A stretch of DNA of 64,000 nucleotides from Pegea sp. RAD2-039 (GCA_034620365.1 JAQGEQ010000202.1:153444-217443), one strand, 5' to 3'; shown: positions 26,143 through 44,900, counted from the first letter of the stretch. Notes: generated from the sequence alone by a model not told the origin. Numbers and translations are program-made.

Positions 26143-28570
26143 TTTCTAGCCAACTTTTCTTAATTGCAAAAAAATTCGATTAACAAAAAAATTTCTGAAA
26201 AAAAACAAAAAAAAATTTATAAAAAATAAAAACAAAGATGAAGGAAATTTGAATCACTAAATCTTCACAAACTTCCGCGCGCTTCAATGACGTCATCACT
26301 TCATAACAAGTACTTGGTTTACTGACAAAAACTAGACGACAAGATTTAAAAAAATTACTTGCGCATGCGCAGTTGATATAAGCAGCTGTTAATTAGTTTG
26401 ATGACGTCATCAGACAATGGAGATACAAAGGAAGCTGCTCCACCCAAAAGAGCAGAAACCGGCATTTATCAGATGCACTCAACTGTGACGAGCTTATATA
26501 AAAAATTTCAAATATTTATTTCAACTAAATTCTCCAATTTCTAACTATTTTAGTTAAATATTTTTGGAGAACTTTAAAAAGTTGCTTTAAATTATTATCT
26601 TTTTAAACTTAGAGGATTTTCTAAAAGTTCTTTTTAACAATTATCACTGAATTGCTGAAAATATTCTCAATAACCTCTAAAAAAGCTTCTATCAAAAATA
26701 ACTTAACAATTTACAGAATGTTGAACAGTTACTTTATCTATTAACTCAATTGTAAAAGGAAGAAGAAACGCTCAATAAATTCAAAAGTTATTTTTAAATT
26801 TGTTTCTAGCAGCTCTCTACTGCTATCTGGCGGAAATATTTTTGTCCAGAATTCGATTGAATGAGTTAATAAGAAAAACCTGAACCAAAAAACTTAAATA
26901 TTTTAGTTAAATTGACAAAAAGCGGTTCTTTCTTTGTAAGATATTTGTCTTAATTTGAATATAGATTAGAAATTAAATCTTTTAAAGTTTAAACAAATAT
27001 CCTATGACCTTCAGGGTAGTAAATACTAAATACTTTCACAACCAACCACAAGTTTTATCTTAAACGAATGTTTCCAACAAAAGTTTTTCAAAAATCAAAG
27101 CAGCAACTTTCATTGATGTTTAAATTTTATAAGTTGAAACACTAATTTGAATCAAACTCGAAATTGATTCAGTTTTCTTTATACTAAAACTATAAGATTC
27201 AAATCGGTTAGAATCTACAGGAGTTTTGAGAGTCAGTAAATGATCAATCTAAACTCAAAGAATCTCATCTTCTCAAAAGAGTTGATCTGGAAGATATTCA
27301 AGAAGTTCAACTCTTTCATTCGTAAACTAAATCCTAAAGAACCTGATCAAATCTCACTTGATCTGATTCGTTGAAAGTTTCTTCATCTTCCATCTGACGT
27401 CATCTGAGAACTAATCAAAGACATCTACATCTTGAAATCAAAAAAGTTTTAGATCTGAATCTTTAATGAGGATAAAGAAGCCCTAAAAAGTATCATCAAC
27501 AAAGTCAACATCCGAAGATCCTTTGAAAGACTTTTTGGAAGATAAACTCGTAAACCAGTTTCTTGATCTATGAGTATGGATGTGATAAAGACCTTGGATT
27601 GGAAGCAATTTGATGGAAGCTTCTGTAAAGTACTTCGAGATGAGATTGAAAAGATTACGAAGATTAGATTATGGAGGAAAAGAAGTTAAAGACACACTAA
27701 GAAGGATGACAGGAGAAAGAAGGAATCCATTTTCTTCCTTTTAATTGGCTCTTTGGTGTTTAAAACAGCTGAATATTTAAAGAAATTTGAAATATTTGAT
27801 TAAAATAAGTTTAGAGAGATTTTTTGTGGTTTAAATTCTTTTCGTTGCAAATTTAGACTTAAAGTTTATTAAACAGAATATTTGGAATTTTTATATTAAA
27901 AATAAGAAAACTTCTGATTGTTAGTTGTTAGCTGGTAACATTAAAAAGAAAATTATTTCAAAATTACCATATTTAAAATATCTATATATTTGAAAAGAAT
28001 ATTTTGAGCTAAAAGTCTTTTTTCCAATTTAAACTTTTTTTTATTCATATTTCTTTTGTTTAATTTCTTTTTATCAAACTTTCTTGTAAGTTTTTAATTT
28101 AATGAGGTTTGACTTTTATTTACATAAATGTAGACACAATTGAAAGCTAACTACAATTTTAAGTGAAATATTAAAATGTATTTTTAAAAGTAAAATAAGA
28201 ATTTTATTGATTAAGAATTAAACAATTTTGTGAATTAAACCATTTACTTGTTGGTTTATTGATGGTAAAGAATAAATAATTTGTAAGAATGTTCCAAAAG
28301 TACAAATTAAAATAACTTCAAAACCGATCATAAAACTTTTTAAGCAAATATTAATAATTTTTTGATGTTGCTGATTGAGTGATAAATTAAAAGACTTTTT
28401 CTTGAAACAATTTAAAGTTTTATGAAAGGTAAACACTCTAAATAAACAACTTAAATCAAAATTTTCGAATAAAAAATATAAGAAAGCCACTTTAAGTTTA
28501 TTTTCATCATTTTAATAATATATATATGATATAGATATAATATAGATAGATATAATTTAGATATATATTT
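26143..28570. other. Intergenic region
   Basis: Mostly AT-rich. TGACGTCA at about 26289 and 26402, then one near 27400. A GC-richer island at 27240-27730 resembles coding sequence but has stops in all frames (see findings). An AT dinucleotide-type microsatellite lies at about 28515-28570. The minus-strand frame at 28218-28490 is Phe/Leu/Ile-rich and unrecognised. Confidence 0.5.
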
Positions 28571-29341
28571 GGCGTCTGTTGTTAACAGTGACAAATTCAT
28601 CAATTTACTAATTTGAAACTAAATCAAAAAGCAGCGAAAAAATAAATCTATTTCACACCCTACAGTGACACAATTTACAAGATGATGACGTCATCTGTTA
28701 CAAGATATTTGTAAACGAGCAGCAGATTCCGAAGAACAGGTTTTTCTTGATTTGTTTTTAGATCTTATGATTTGTTGTTTTTGTCGCTAGATGGCGTCTC
28801 AAGCAGCTGAGTTTGGTTGTCAGGTGACATCGGAGTTTAGGAAGCGTTATTGGTTGCTTAGCAGCAAAATTCAAAATTGAATTGTTGGATTTATGACGTC
28901 TTCTAATGATGACGTATCTATAGCAGATTTTGATAAAGAAAGAGCAGCAAATAGATGAAAGTATGACGTCAGCAAGTCGAGAAGTTTGTGATAAATCTCA
29001 CAGGTTTTTACCTCGGCGAAAATTTGTACAAAAAAGAAAAAAAAAATTTTTACAAAAATGCGATGATGACGTATTAATTTCACTGTGACGTCATCTCACA
29101 TAGCAGTCGAAAATACGCGATTGACAAGTAAAAACAAAAAGTACAAAGAAGCGAGTCGATGACGTCATCAGATGATGATGACGTCGTCAGAAGCAGCCCG
29201 AAGTCCAATGATTTCAGAAACTACGAAAAAAAATTAGCAGAAGATTTTAAGAGCAGCAGAAAGTAGATCTAAGTGATGACGTCACAAATGACATGCTACC
29301 ACTACTGACAACAATGACGTCATCACGTCCATTTGAAGGCG
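28571..29341. other. MYB 3' flank rich in TGACGTCA
   Basis: About 770 nt beyond the MYB stop, probably 3' UTR plus spacer. It holds at least six TGACGTCA copies and a CTCF-like TCGCTAGATGGCG at 28784-28797. No gene seen. Confidence 0.5.
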
Positions 29342-33371
<4,030 letters not shown>

Positions 33372-33885
33372 TGTGACGTCACTACTTCCGGTTTTGTTGT
33401 ATGAAGAGCAAAAAGGAACGATTTTTAACATTTCATTTTTCGCAGTAAATTTCAGAAAGTTTTGATTTTTTGTTTATTTGAAATAAGAATTTGATCTGTG
33501 AGAAGTTTAGAGGTTAATAACTGGTCCGTAAACTGGCTTATGGGTTCACGGTCACTTTATTTTGATTTACAGCCCTCTACCCCTTGTCATATCGCGTAAT
33601 CGCGACAAGTCTAAACATGTTTCGATTGAAAACCAGTAAATGAAAATTGATATAAAATTTTTCTCTTTTATTCAAATTTTCGATTTCGTTTTTTTATTGA
33701 TATTTTCACTTTTTTAATTCAATTAAAAAATCTTTTAAACAAACAATCTTGAAACTCATCTTTTTGCTCTTTCTCGTATTTTTTAAATCTTAGATTTGAT
33801 CCTTATCAGTATCTGATCTTTTTGATAAACTAATTTTTCGCATCTGAAATCATATTGAATATTTGATTAAATTTTTCCTTTTCTA
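33372..33885. other. MYB upstream region
   Basis: AT-rich 5' flank of MYB with a TGACGTCA right at the start codon (about 33374). Probable promoter; no specific element can be proven. Confidence 0.4.
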
Positions 33886-34345
33886 CTTGATCTTCATCAT
33901 CTTCTGATCTTCATCACTTTCTGATCTTCATCATCTTCTGATCTTCATCACTTTCTGATCTTCATCACTTTCTGATCCTCGTAAATACATCTTCATCACT
34001 TTCTGATCCTTGTCACTTTCTGATCCTCGTTAAAAAATCTTTATTATTTTTGATCCTCAAAAATACATCTTCATCACTTTCTGATCTTCATCACTTTCTG
34101 ATCTTTATCACTTTCTGATCCTTGTCACTTTCTGATCTTCATCACTTTCTGATCTTCATCACTTTCTGATCTTGTCATCACTTTCTGATCTTCATCACTT
34201 TCTGATCTTCATCACTTTCTGATCCTTGTAACTTTCTGATCCTTGTCACTTTCCAATCTTCATCACTTTCTGATCCTTGTCACTTCCTGATCCTTGTCAC
34301 TTTCCAATCCTTGTAACTTTCTGATGCTTGTCATCAAGTCCCGTT
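33886..34345 (+). repeat. 17-bp minisatellite, GATCTTCATCACTTTCT type
   Basis: About 27 imperfect copies of GATCTTCATCACTTTCT, with CTTGTCACTTTCT and TTGTAACTTTCT variants. Pyrimidine-rich on the plus strand. No gene is recognised around it. Confidence 0.9.
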
Positions 34346-34414
34346 TTCTAAATTATTTCACTTTTTAGCTTTACTTCTTTTAACAACATTTTCACCAATT
34401 TACATTTCATCAAA

Positions 34415-34690
34415 TCCTCATCACCTGATCTTCATCACCTGATCCTCATCACCTGATCTTCACCACCTGATCTTCACCACCTGATCTTCAAAATATCTTC
34501 ATCATTATAGTCTTATCTTCCTAAATTTAAAATCTTCATCATCTGATCTTTAAATTATAATAATCTAAACCCTCATCGACTAAATCTTTATTTTTTGACT
34601 AATAAATTCTGATCTTCAACCTCATCTTCATCATCTGATCTTTGACACTTAATAATCAAATCCTCATCACCTGATCTTCATCATCAGATC
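34415..34690 (+). repeat. Degenerate 14-bp repeats related to the preceding array
   Basis: Short runs of CATCACCTGATCTT and CATCATCTGATCTT with interruptions. They share the GATCTTCATC core with the array at 33886. Confidence 0.75.
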
Positions 34691-37600
34691 TACCTCTCAC
34701 CAACTACCTCTCCACAAACCCTACTTGCAGCATCGCCTTCACTACAACCTGTTTAGGCTTGAACTCGAAGAGCAACAGACTTGCCCAAACCATAAATACA
34801 AATATCTGCGCACAACTTTTTCCTAGCCCCCCCTAAACCTTCTCTCTTGTATCGAAGACAATGCCTCGCCAGCGAGGTCACGTGACGAGCTCGCGATAAC
34901 TTATTGTTGATGAAACAAACTTGTCTGGACTAGTTAAGGCGACTAAGTGGAAGAAATGGGTCTGCTGGCGACATTTGTCAAATTATTTATTTCTTTAATT
35001 TAACAGTTTTGAAATGAACAAAAACACAGAGATGGCTTTGAACCCGAAAAAGAAATGTAAATAAACGGGGTCTGAATGCTGTCAGGGAGTTGTAACTCAC
35101 AAAGCACGCGATAGTAATAAAAAGTCGTCGAGTACGATATCAAACTAATTACCCGATTAAATCAGTTGAAGATTAACTAGTAAAAAGTCTTAACTCTTTT
35201 TTATTATTTATTTTTCTTTAAATTTTATTTCAACTTTACCCAGTTGCTCAAACAAACCCCCCCCTCTACCCCTTCTTATTCTCACATCAGTTCGTGTCAA
35301 CTACCCACTTATCTTGTAATTAACTTTATCAACAAATCAGCAAACATTTAGGGGGCGGAAATCGCGATGAAATCTGCTTCCTTTGCTTCCAAAAAGAAGT
35401 GAAAATATTGACAATTGGATCAAGGTGCCGAAAGATATTCAACTTAAAATAACATCCTTAAAAAAATACTTTTCAAAGTGAGGCCAGAAAAGCTGAAAGC
35501 CACTTTTGCTATCATTTAAACTTCTATTTAATTGCAACTAACTAATTAAAAGTTGACGGAAATTGCTGTGACGTCAGCAAAACGCGATGACAGGCGTGGG
35601 AATGACGATGAAATCTTCCTATTTCTAATCCTTCTGTTCAGTAGCAACTGATCTTGTTGTCATGACAACTGGCCGCGATTAGCCGATGAATACAGTGAGT
35701 TGATCCTCGAAATCCAGCTGATCACGTGACGATTTCTCGACATCGTCACGTGATCGCGAACAACAACAAGAATGTCAACCGTTGCACTATCAATCTGTCA
35801 CGTGATGCGGCCGGTCCACGTGACTCGGTGACGTCACAGCGACCGGCACACGTGACCGGTTGAATGGACAAGTTAGGACTGAACCAAACTAACGAACTTC
35901 TTTGTTCAGTTGTTTCTTTAACTTGACAAAAGCAACGACGGTTTGACGAATCGTGACAACTTGAACGCGACAAACAATTTCTTTCGTAATTTTGTTTGCA
36001 GCTTACTTACAGTTAGTGACGTAGAAGTTTATTGTGTAACAGGTTGATGATGATGACGTCACAACACACAGATGCACGAGACTAGTGGGAATATGACGTC
36101 ACTACACCTGTTTCAATTTCAAATTTTATTTATTTTCTTGATGAAGTTTTTTTCGTAAAAATAAAAATTCCTTCAAAAAATTTCTTCAATTTTTTGTCTC
36201 ATTTCAAAATTTTTTCAAAAATATAAATTTTTTTTTTTAGAATTTAAATAAAATCAAATAATTTTTTTCATATTCTTTCTTAGAAAATCTAAATAAAAAT
36301 TCATCTCAAAAATCTGTTTATATTTTTGCGACTTTTTCTGACTATCATCTCATCTTGATCTTTACTATCTGCAAATCTTCACTTGCTTCATCTCATATAT
36401 AGTTCCCATGACGACCAAGCACCTGTTACTAAGCAGTTGTTGATATTCCGATGTTAGTTTGACCAATTAGAACAAGATATTCAGAATTCAATGAATTTCA
36501 AGTGAAATTTTTGTGAAAAAGTAATTTAGAATAATTAAACTTGGATATCGTTTTTTTGTAATTCTTATTTTTCATTCATTCGATTTTCTTTTATTCATTT
36601 TTCTATTCAACTTTTTCTTGAACAACATCTTTACTGTTTTGTTTATTTAACTTCACAAAAAGACAATTTATTTGAAGTAGTTTCTAGAAGATTGCAGATC
36701 ACGTGACGCCGGCAAGGGGATTTCCCGCACCGGGTTTTGAATTCATAAATTTTGGAAAAACAATTTTGATGTTGTAAGAAAAAGACATTATCTAAAAAAG
36801 TGGAAAGTATTTTGATGAAAACGATAAAGTTTGAAACTTTTTGAATATCTTCGTTCAGTTTTAAGTCTGTTTAAATATCTCAGAAACTAATTAAACAATT
36901 TTTATTTAACTTTCTATAAACTTGAGTTTTTTAAAGGTTAAAAACTTTAAATTTTTATTCCAAAAACAGCCATTTTTGACAAAAAAAGTGTTTTGAATGA
37001 CAAAGTGGAGAACAGTAAGTCAACATTAGTTTGAAACACTAACACCAAGAACAAATATTAACAAAAGATTGGATTTATCGACAATTTCTATTTTACCTTT
37101 ATCTAATCCTCTTTATGAGCTGTTTGTTGCCACCTAGTGGAAAGTCAAAAACAACTTTATATACAACAATGAACGACAGATTTAAAAGATTAAATCAAAA
37201 GTTTAAATCGTCAAATTCAAGTTAAAAATGTTTTTAAGGACAAAAAAAATTATTCAATTTGTCTTTTAAAAGGTTTGTTGCTGAGAAAAATCAAAATTAA
37301 ATTTTCTATTTTCGATTAATCAAATTCTATGTTTAATTCAAATATAAGTTTCTGGGTTTAAAATAGGAAATGTTGGAAGTAATAAAAATAATTTCAATAA
37401 ATAATTATCAACAAATGAAATAAACTTGAAATAGTTGAAAACATTTAAGCACGATTTACAACAAAATTATTAAAAACAAAAGAAGAGAAACAAACGAAAC
37501 GATCAAACAACCCTCTATGTCAATTTGAACAAAACTTAAACGTATTCAAATATTAACGTTACAAAGCAAATATTTTGAAGCTATTTTCATGATGACAAAT

Positions 37601-38794
37601 CTAAGATTTTATTGGCTTTCTTTTACAAAGTAACTTAAAGAAATTCCTGAAAAAACTTTTACTTTAAATTAGTAACTTATTACAGATTGTGATAATTTCT
37701 AATTATTTCTACTAAATGATGACGTCATCAATCTCAAGAGATGAAATTTGACTCAATTTTTTATTAGAAGAATCAAAATGAAGTTTTTCTTATTAAATAT
37801 TTACTGATTTAAATTCTTATATAGTTTTGATAGATTCATAAAAAATTTTTATTCAAATTTTAAAATAATTTCTAAAAAAAATAATAATTAAAAATACAAC
37901 GAATTAAAATCTGGTTTTTCTCATAAACTGTAAAAAAAAATAATTTTTCTTTTCAACAAAACACTAAATAAACAATCACAAAACAAAACTGTTTAGGATA
38001 AACAACAACAAAATTTCGTCGCCGACAAATGTTGAAATAAACAGAAATAGTTGAAAAATCCGGTGCCGGGTGCGTGGTCACGTGACCAGCTCGATTTAAC
38101 GCATGAGTGAACACATGATGCAGCTGGCAGTGAGTACCATCTGTCACAAAACTCTTTTGCATATTTCAAGTCGAGCTTTCATTTGAATATGACGATATCG
38201 CGTTTAGCGATGACGTCATATGAATATAGAAATGAGAAGTTTTTGAAAAATGGAGAAAATATGAAAGAAGTGATTTGATTGGTTGAAAAGAAAATAGTTT
38301 TTATCAATCAATTATTTAACAAATTTTTAGTTTTTTTAAAATTTCTGGATTCTTTAAAAGTTGGAAATTTCATTTCTTTGATTTCAACATTTTTTTTTTA
38401 TAATTTGAAGCTGAAATGTAAATATTACAAAACTGATTTGGAAACTCTGTTAATCGTTAACAACTAATTACTCAAATTAACAACAATCATTTACTAATCT
38501 ACAAACAATCAAGTTATGAGAAAAGAGTTTTGCAACACTGAACACCGTGAGTTGATCTGATTAATTAATCGAGAAACACTTGAATCAAATCAACCAATCA
38601 GAAAGCTACAATTTTCAATTTTTGTTGCAAATAATAGAGTGTCATGACAACCACTTGAAAAAAACTCTTCGAAATAAATAATTGATTTTCGTCTGTTGCT
38701 AGCGACTCGATGATGACGTCATCAACGAGAAGCTGCCTCTGAATCAATGAATTATTTAAATGAGAACAAAAAAGATTTTTGAGTGATTCAATAT
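34691..38794. other. Intergenic region without recognised genes
   Basis: About 4.1 kb. TGACGTCA, GTCACGTGAC and palindromic GGGATTTCCC-like elements occur at 35570-36100, 36700 and 37700-38220. A CTCF-like CCACTAGGTGGC (reverse) lies at 37129-37140. Open frames at 35746-35973 (-) and 37953-38162 (-) have no family features. No exon chain found. Confidence 0.5.
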
Positions 38795-38800
38795 TTTATT
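38795..38800 (-). promoter_or_regulatory. Polyadenylation signal of the chondroitin synthase-like gene
   Basis: AATAAA on the minus strand, about 150 nt past the stop at 38948. Confidence 0.5.
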
Positions 38801-38947
38801 TGTAATATAAAAGAAACGGTGTCGACATGATGACGTCATTATGTCGCGATTTAGTCGATTAAAACTTACCGTTAGGTGGCACTAGTGAGTAATAAGTACG
38901 TTAGTATAATTTAAGTATAAAGTAGATAATGATGACGTCACTACTGA

Positions 38948-41900
38948 TCACGTGAAGATATTGACGTCAGGAACGCGAAAGATGTTGATATGAGAAGAGT
39001 AGAAATTGTTGTAGAGAGATTTCGAGAGTTGATCTTCTTTTAGAAGCATCGAGAAGTGATGAAGATGACCACATAATGGCGCCACCAAGTGTGGAAGATG
39101 AAGATTCCAGGAAGATCGCGATGATGCAAGCGATAGAGGTTGATAAAAGAGTGGTTTTTCACCACTAGATGTCAGTCGCGAGCATTTTATCAACAACTCG
39201 CCGTTGAATCGCGTATTTGATGACGTCAATAGAAGCATAGCGGAAGATGTCATCGACATCTCATCCTTTAATTGCAGTGAACGCGCGATTCCTGCACGAT
39301 ACGCGTCATCATGTGATGTCTCGCTCGGTAGCGCCTCCAAGTGGCCATCTGGATGCTTCACTTTCAGCCAATCAACAACTTCACTGATCGGCGGTTCGTG
39401 TTTGGTGACGTCATCATCTTGTGATGACGTCATCACTGGCACAGCTATGAAGAAAACTCGATGACGTTGTATGGCCGAATCAAATACGTCGCGCATGAAT
39501 GCTTCAAAGTCACGTGACTTCTCGCTATTAGTTGCCACGACAACAAAATAAATGTCGTCACGTGATGATTCTGTGAAGAAAACGTCGAATCAGCGAGAAG
39601 CTTGTCGATGAGTCGTAACTGACCGGAAGTTGCTACAAAGTGACTCGCTTCCGGTGACGTCATCAACGCCCGCTGCGTTTCCACACGGCGTACTTGAAAC
39701 GTTTGCGGGGAATCCCCAACAAAGAGAACATCGACGAGATAGCTGCAACCGCCAATCGCGCATGTGACGTAAGCGTTGATCACGTGGTTGTAAATGAAGC
39801 TCGATGATTGGTCGATCAAAACTGCTTCATCTATCGAGCGCTCGCCCACCTGTGACGTCATCAACACATGATCATCATCTGATACTAGTCATGACGTCAC
39901 TGACCTGTTTGATATCCACTAAAACGTCACCAACCAAATCCGTGATGAAATGAGCGCGTGACGTGGACAGCAGTGACGTCATCGTCACTGTTTGCCACTC
40001 GTCTATTTGATTTGGTCTGAAATAAAACAATTAATGACGTCACGACGCTAATGGACTTATGACGTCACTTGGCAAAGACAGAAGGCGGTCGAAGAGCGGT
40101 GATGACGTCATCATCACGATTTGTCAACTCATCTGTCAAATTGGTCAATTTCTGCAAACAACTAGATGAGGTGATACTGATGATGAGATGATGACGTCAC
40201 CTGGTCGAGATGATGATGACGAAACACCTGGAAGTATCGATGAACGGCGTACATGATGTGAGGAAGCTTGAGGTAATGAAGCGTGACCGCCGAATCGAGA
40301 AACTGATTCTCGGGGAGGTTCCCTTGAAAAGGTCGATCTTCGGTGTAATGAGTTGAATAGGAATGATAGAAGAGCTTCAGAGTCTGTAATGATGACGTCA
40401 TCGTATTGATGTCATTAAGCTGATGACGTCATCACCTCCCATGTGTTGGTGCATTCAATGTGAAGATGTTGAGTCACACATCTTCCTAATTCGACATCTT
40501 CTTCATTTGATACAACGTTTGATTGACATTGATCAAGATGAGGACACAGATCTAGAAAGAGATCAGAAGAAGATCAAGAAGAAGATCAAGAAGAAGATCA
40601 AGAAGAAGATCAAGAAGAAGATCAAGAAGAAGATCAAGAAGAAGATCAAGAAGAAGATCAAGAAGAAGATCAAGAAGAAGATCAAGAAGAAGATCAAGAA
40701 GAAGATCAAGAAGAAGATCAAGAAGAAGATCAAGAAGATTTAGGATGAAGAGGACCTTTCAAGGCGAGTCGGTTTATTAGAACTCCGGGACCTCCCATAC
40801 AAAAGTTGTGACCATCTAGCCCAAGACTTTCCCGCATTTCTGGGATTCCCTTGCCCGGTTGTCCCATGTACACCTACAGCTTATGACGTCATCAAAGCGT
40901 ACTGATGACGTCATACGCACGAACCTTGCGATCAGAATCAATAGATGTGAGAAGAAGACGGAGTTGATGATATCGAACATACAAATCGTCATCAGCGCGC
41001 GCGAACCATTCGAACTTGTCCACGTGATTCTCGCAGATATGCTGAACATATGACGTCATCATCACTACGTCATCACAGCTAAGATTACTTGAAGCATGTG
41101 GAACATCTTCTTTTGAGGAGGATATTCTCCATCATCAGTGTCTTTCAGATAGACGACAGGAAGTTCAGATTCTGGAGTTTTGACGTCATCGCCGCCCGTG
41201 TCGCCCACGAAGAACTCGATTTGGTCCACCTACAGTTCAAAGGTCAACTTCCGCTTGTTAGATAGAAGGGGAAGTACCTCTTGTCCCCAAGTTTGGTGGA
41301 CAGCTTCCGCCCTTGAGTTCAAATACTTCTTCGCCGTCAAAACTCCGAAATAAATTTTCCCTTTAATTGAAGTTTGCTGAAAAAAAAAATCTTAAGATTT
41401 AGATAAAGATCATTTAGATGAAGATCATTTAGATGAAGATCATTTAGATGAAGATCATTTAGATGAAGATCATTTAGATGAAGATCATTCAGATAAAGAT
41501 CATTTAGATGAAGATCATTTAGATTAAGATCATTTAGATGAAGATCATTTAGATGAAGATCATTCAGATGAAGATCATTTAGATGAAGATAATTTAGATG
41601 AAGATCATTTAGATGAAGATCATTTAGATGAAGATCATTTAGATGAAGATCATTTAGATGAAGATCATTTAGATGAAGATCATTCAGATAAAGATCATTG
41701 AGATGAAGATCATTTAGATGAAGATCATTCAGATGAAGATCATTTAGATGAAGATTATTCAGATGAAGATCATTTAGATGAAGATCATTTAGATGAAGAT
41801 CATTCAGATAAAGATCATTTAGATGAAGATCATTTAGATTAAGATCATTTAGATGAAGATCATTTAGATGAAGATCATTTAGATTAAGATCATTTAGATG

Positions 41901-44900
41901 AAGATCATTTAGATGAAGATCATTCAGATGAAGATCATTTAGATGAAGATAATTTAGATGAAGATCATTTAGATGAAGATCATTTAGATGAAGATCATTT
42001 AGATGAAGATCATTTAGATGAAGATCATTTAGATGAAGATCATTTAGATGAAGATCATTTAGATGAAGATCATTCAGATGAAGATCATTTAGATGAAGAT
42101 CATTTAGATTAAGATCATTTAGATGAAGATCATTTAGATGAAGATCATTCAGATGAAGATCATTTAGATGAAGATCATTTAGATGAAGATCATTTAGATG
42201 AAGATCATTTAGATGAAGATCATTTAGATGAAGATCATTCAGATGAAGATCATTTAGATGAAGATCATTCAGATGAAGATCATTTAGATGAAGATCATTC
42301 AGATGAAGATCATTTAGATGAAGATCATTTAGATGAAGATCATTCAGATAAAGATCATTTAGATGAAGATCATTTAGATTAAGATCATTTAGATGAAGAT
42401 CATTTAGATGAAGATCATTTAGATGAAGATCATTTAGATGAAGATCATTTAGATGAAGATCATTTAGATGAATTTAGATGAAGATCATTTAGATTCATTT
42501 AGATGAAGATCATTTAGATGAAGATCATTTAGATGAAGATCATTTAGATGAAGATCATTTAGATTAAGATCATTTAGATGAAGATCATTTAGATGAAGAT
42601 CATTCAGATGAAGATCATTTAGATGAAGATCATTTAGATGAATATCATTTAGATGAAGATCATTTAGATGAAGATTATTTAGATGAAGATCATTTAGATA
42701 AAGATCATTTAGATGAAGATCATTTAGATGAAGATCATTTAGATGAAGATCATTTAGATGAAGATCATTCAGATGAAGATCATTTAGATGAAGATCATTT
42801 AGATGAAGATCATTTAGATGAAGATCATTTAGATGATCATTTAGATGAAGATCATTTAGATGAAGATCATTCAGATGAAGATCATTTAGATGAAGATCAT
42901 TTAGATGAAGATCATTTAGATGAAGATCATTTAGATGAAGATCATTTAGATGAAGATCATTTAGATGAAGATCATTTAGATCATTTAGATGAAGATCATT
43001 CAGATGAAGATCATTCAGATGAAGATCATTTAGATGAAGATCATTCAGATGAAGATCATTTAGATGAAGATCATTCAGATGAAGATCATTCAGATGAAGA
43101 TCATTTAGATGAAGATCATTCAGATGAAGATCATTTAGATAAGATCATTCAGATGAAGATCATTTAGATGAAGATCATTTAGATGAAGATCATTTAGATG
43201 AAGATCATTCAGATGAAGATCATTTAGATGAAGATCATTAGATAAAGATCATTTAGATGAAGATCATTTAGATGAAGATCATTTAGATGAAGATCATTTA
43301 GATGAAGATCATTCAGATGAAGATCATTTAGATGAAGATCATTTAGATGAAGATCATTCAGATGAAGATCATTTAGATGAAGATCATTTAGATGAAGATC
43401 ATTTAGATGAAGATCATTCAGATGAAGATCATTTAGATGAAGATCATTTAGATGAAGATCATTCAGATGAAGATCATTTAGATGAAGATCATTCAGATAA
43501 AGATCATTTAGATGAAGATCATTTAGATGAAGATCATTTAGATGAAGATCATTCAGATAAAGATCATTTAGATGAAGATCATTTAGATTAAGATCATTTA
43601 GATGAAGATCATTTAGATGAAGATCATTTAGATGAAGATCATTTAGATGAAGATCATTTAGATGAAGATCATTTAGATAAAGATCATTTAGATGAAGATC
43701 ATTTAGATGAAGATCATTTAGATGAAGATCATTTAGATGAAGATCATTTAGATGAAGATCATTTAGATAAAGATCATTCAGATGAAGATCATTCAGATGA
43801 AGATCATTTAGATGAAGATCATTTAGATGAAGATCATTTAGATGAAGATCATTTAGATGAAGATCATTCAGATGAAGATCATTTAGATGAAGATCATTTA
43901 GATGAAGATCATTTAGATCATTTAGATGAAGATCATTTAGATGAAGATCATTCAGATGAAGATCATTTAGATGAAGATCATTTAGATGAAGATCATTCAG
44001 ATGAAGATCATTTAGATGAAGATCATTTAGATGAAGATCATTTAGATGAAGATCATTTAGATGAAGATCATTTAGATGAAGATCATTTAGATGAAGATCA
44101 TTTAGATGAAGATCATTCAGATGAAGATCATTTAGATGAAGATCATTTAGATTAAGATCATTTAGATGAAGATCATTTAGATGAAGATCATTCAGATGAA
44201 GATCATTTAGATGAAGATCATTCAGATGAAGATCATTTAGATGAAGATCATTTAGATGAAGATCATTTAGATGAAGATCATTTAGATGAAGATCATTTAG
44301 ATGAAGATCATTTAGATGAAGATCATTTAGATGATCATTCAGATGAAGATCATTCAGATGAAGATCATTTAGATGAAGATCATTTAGATGAAGATCATTT
44401 AGATGAAGATCATTTAGATGAAGATCATTTAGATGAAGATCATTTAGATGAAGATCATTTAGATGAGGATCATTTAGATGAAGATCATTCAGATGAAGAT
44501 CATTCAGATGAAGATCATTTAGATGAAGATCATTTAGATGAAGATCATTTAGATGAAGATCATTTAGATGAAGATCATTTAGATGAATTTAGATGAAGAT
44601 CATTTAGATGAAGATCATTCAGATGAAGATCATTCAGATGAAGATCATTTAGATGAAGATCATTGAGATGAAGATCATTTAGATGAAGATCATTCAGATG
44701 AAGATCATTCAGATGAAGATCATTTAGATGAAGATCATTTAGATGAAGATCATTCAGATGAAGATCATTCAGATGAAGATCATTGAGATGAAGATCATTC
44801 AGATGAAGATCATTTAGATGAAGATCATTCAGATGAAGATCATTTAGATGAAGATCATTTAGATGAAGATCATTTAGATGAAGATCATTTAGATGAAGAT

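Noticed and set aside
40423-40743. Frame encoding a long KIKK/Lys-Ile repeat
   Set aside because: Translation of the 12-bp intron array, on the strand opposite to the host gene.
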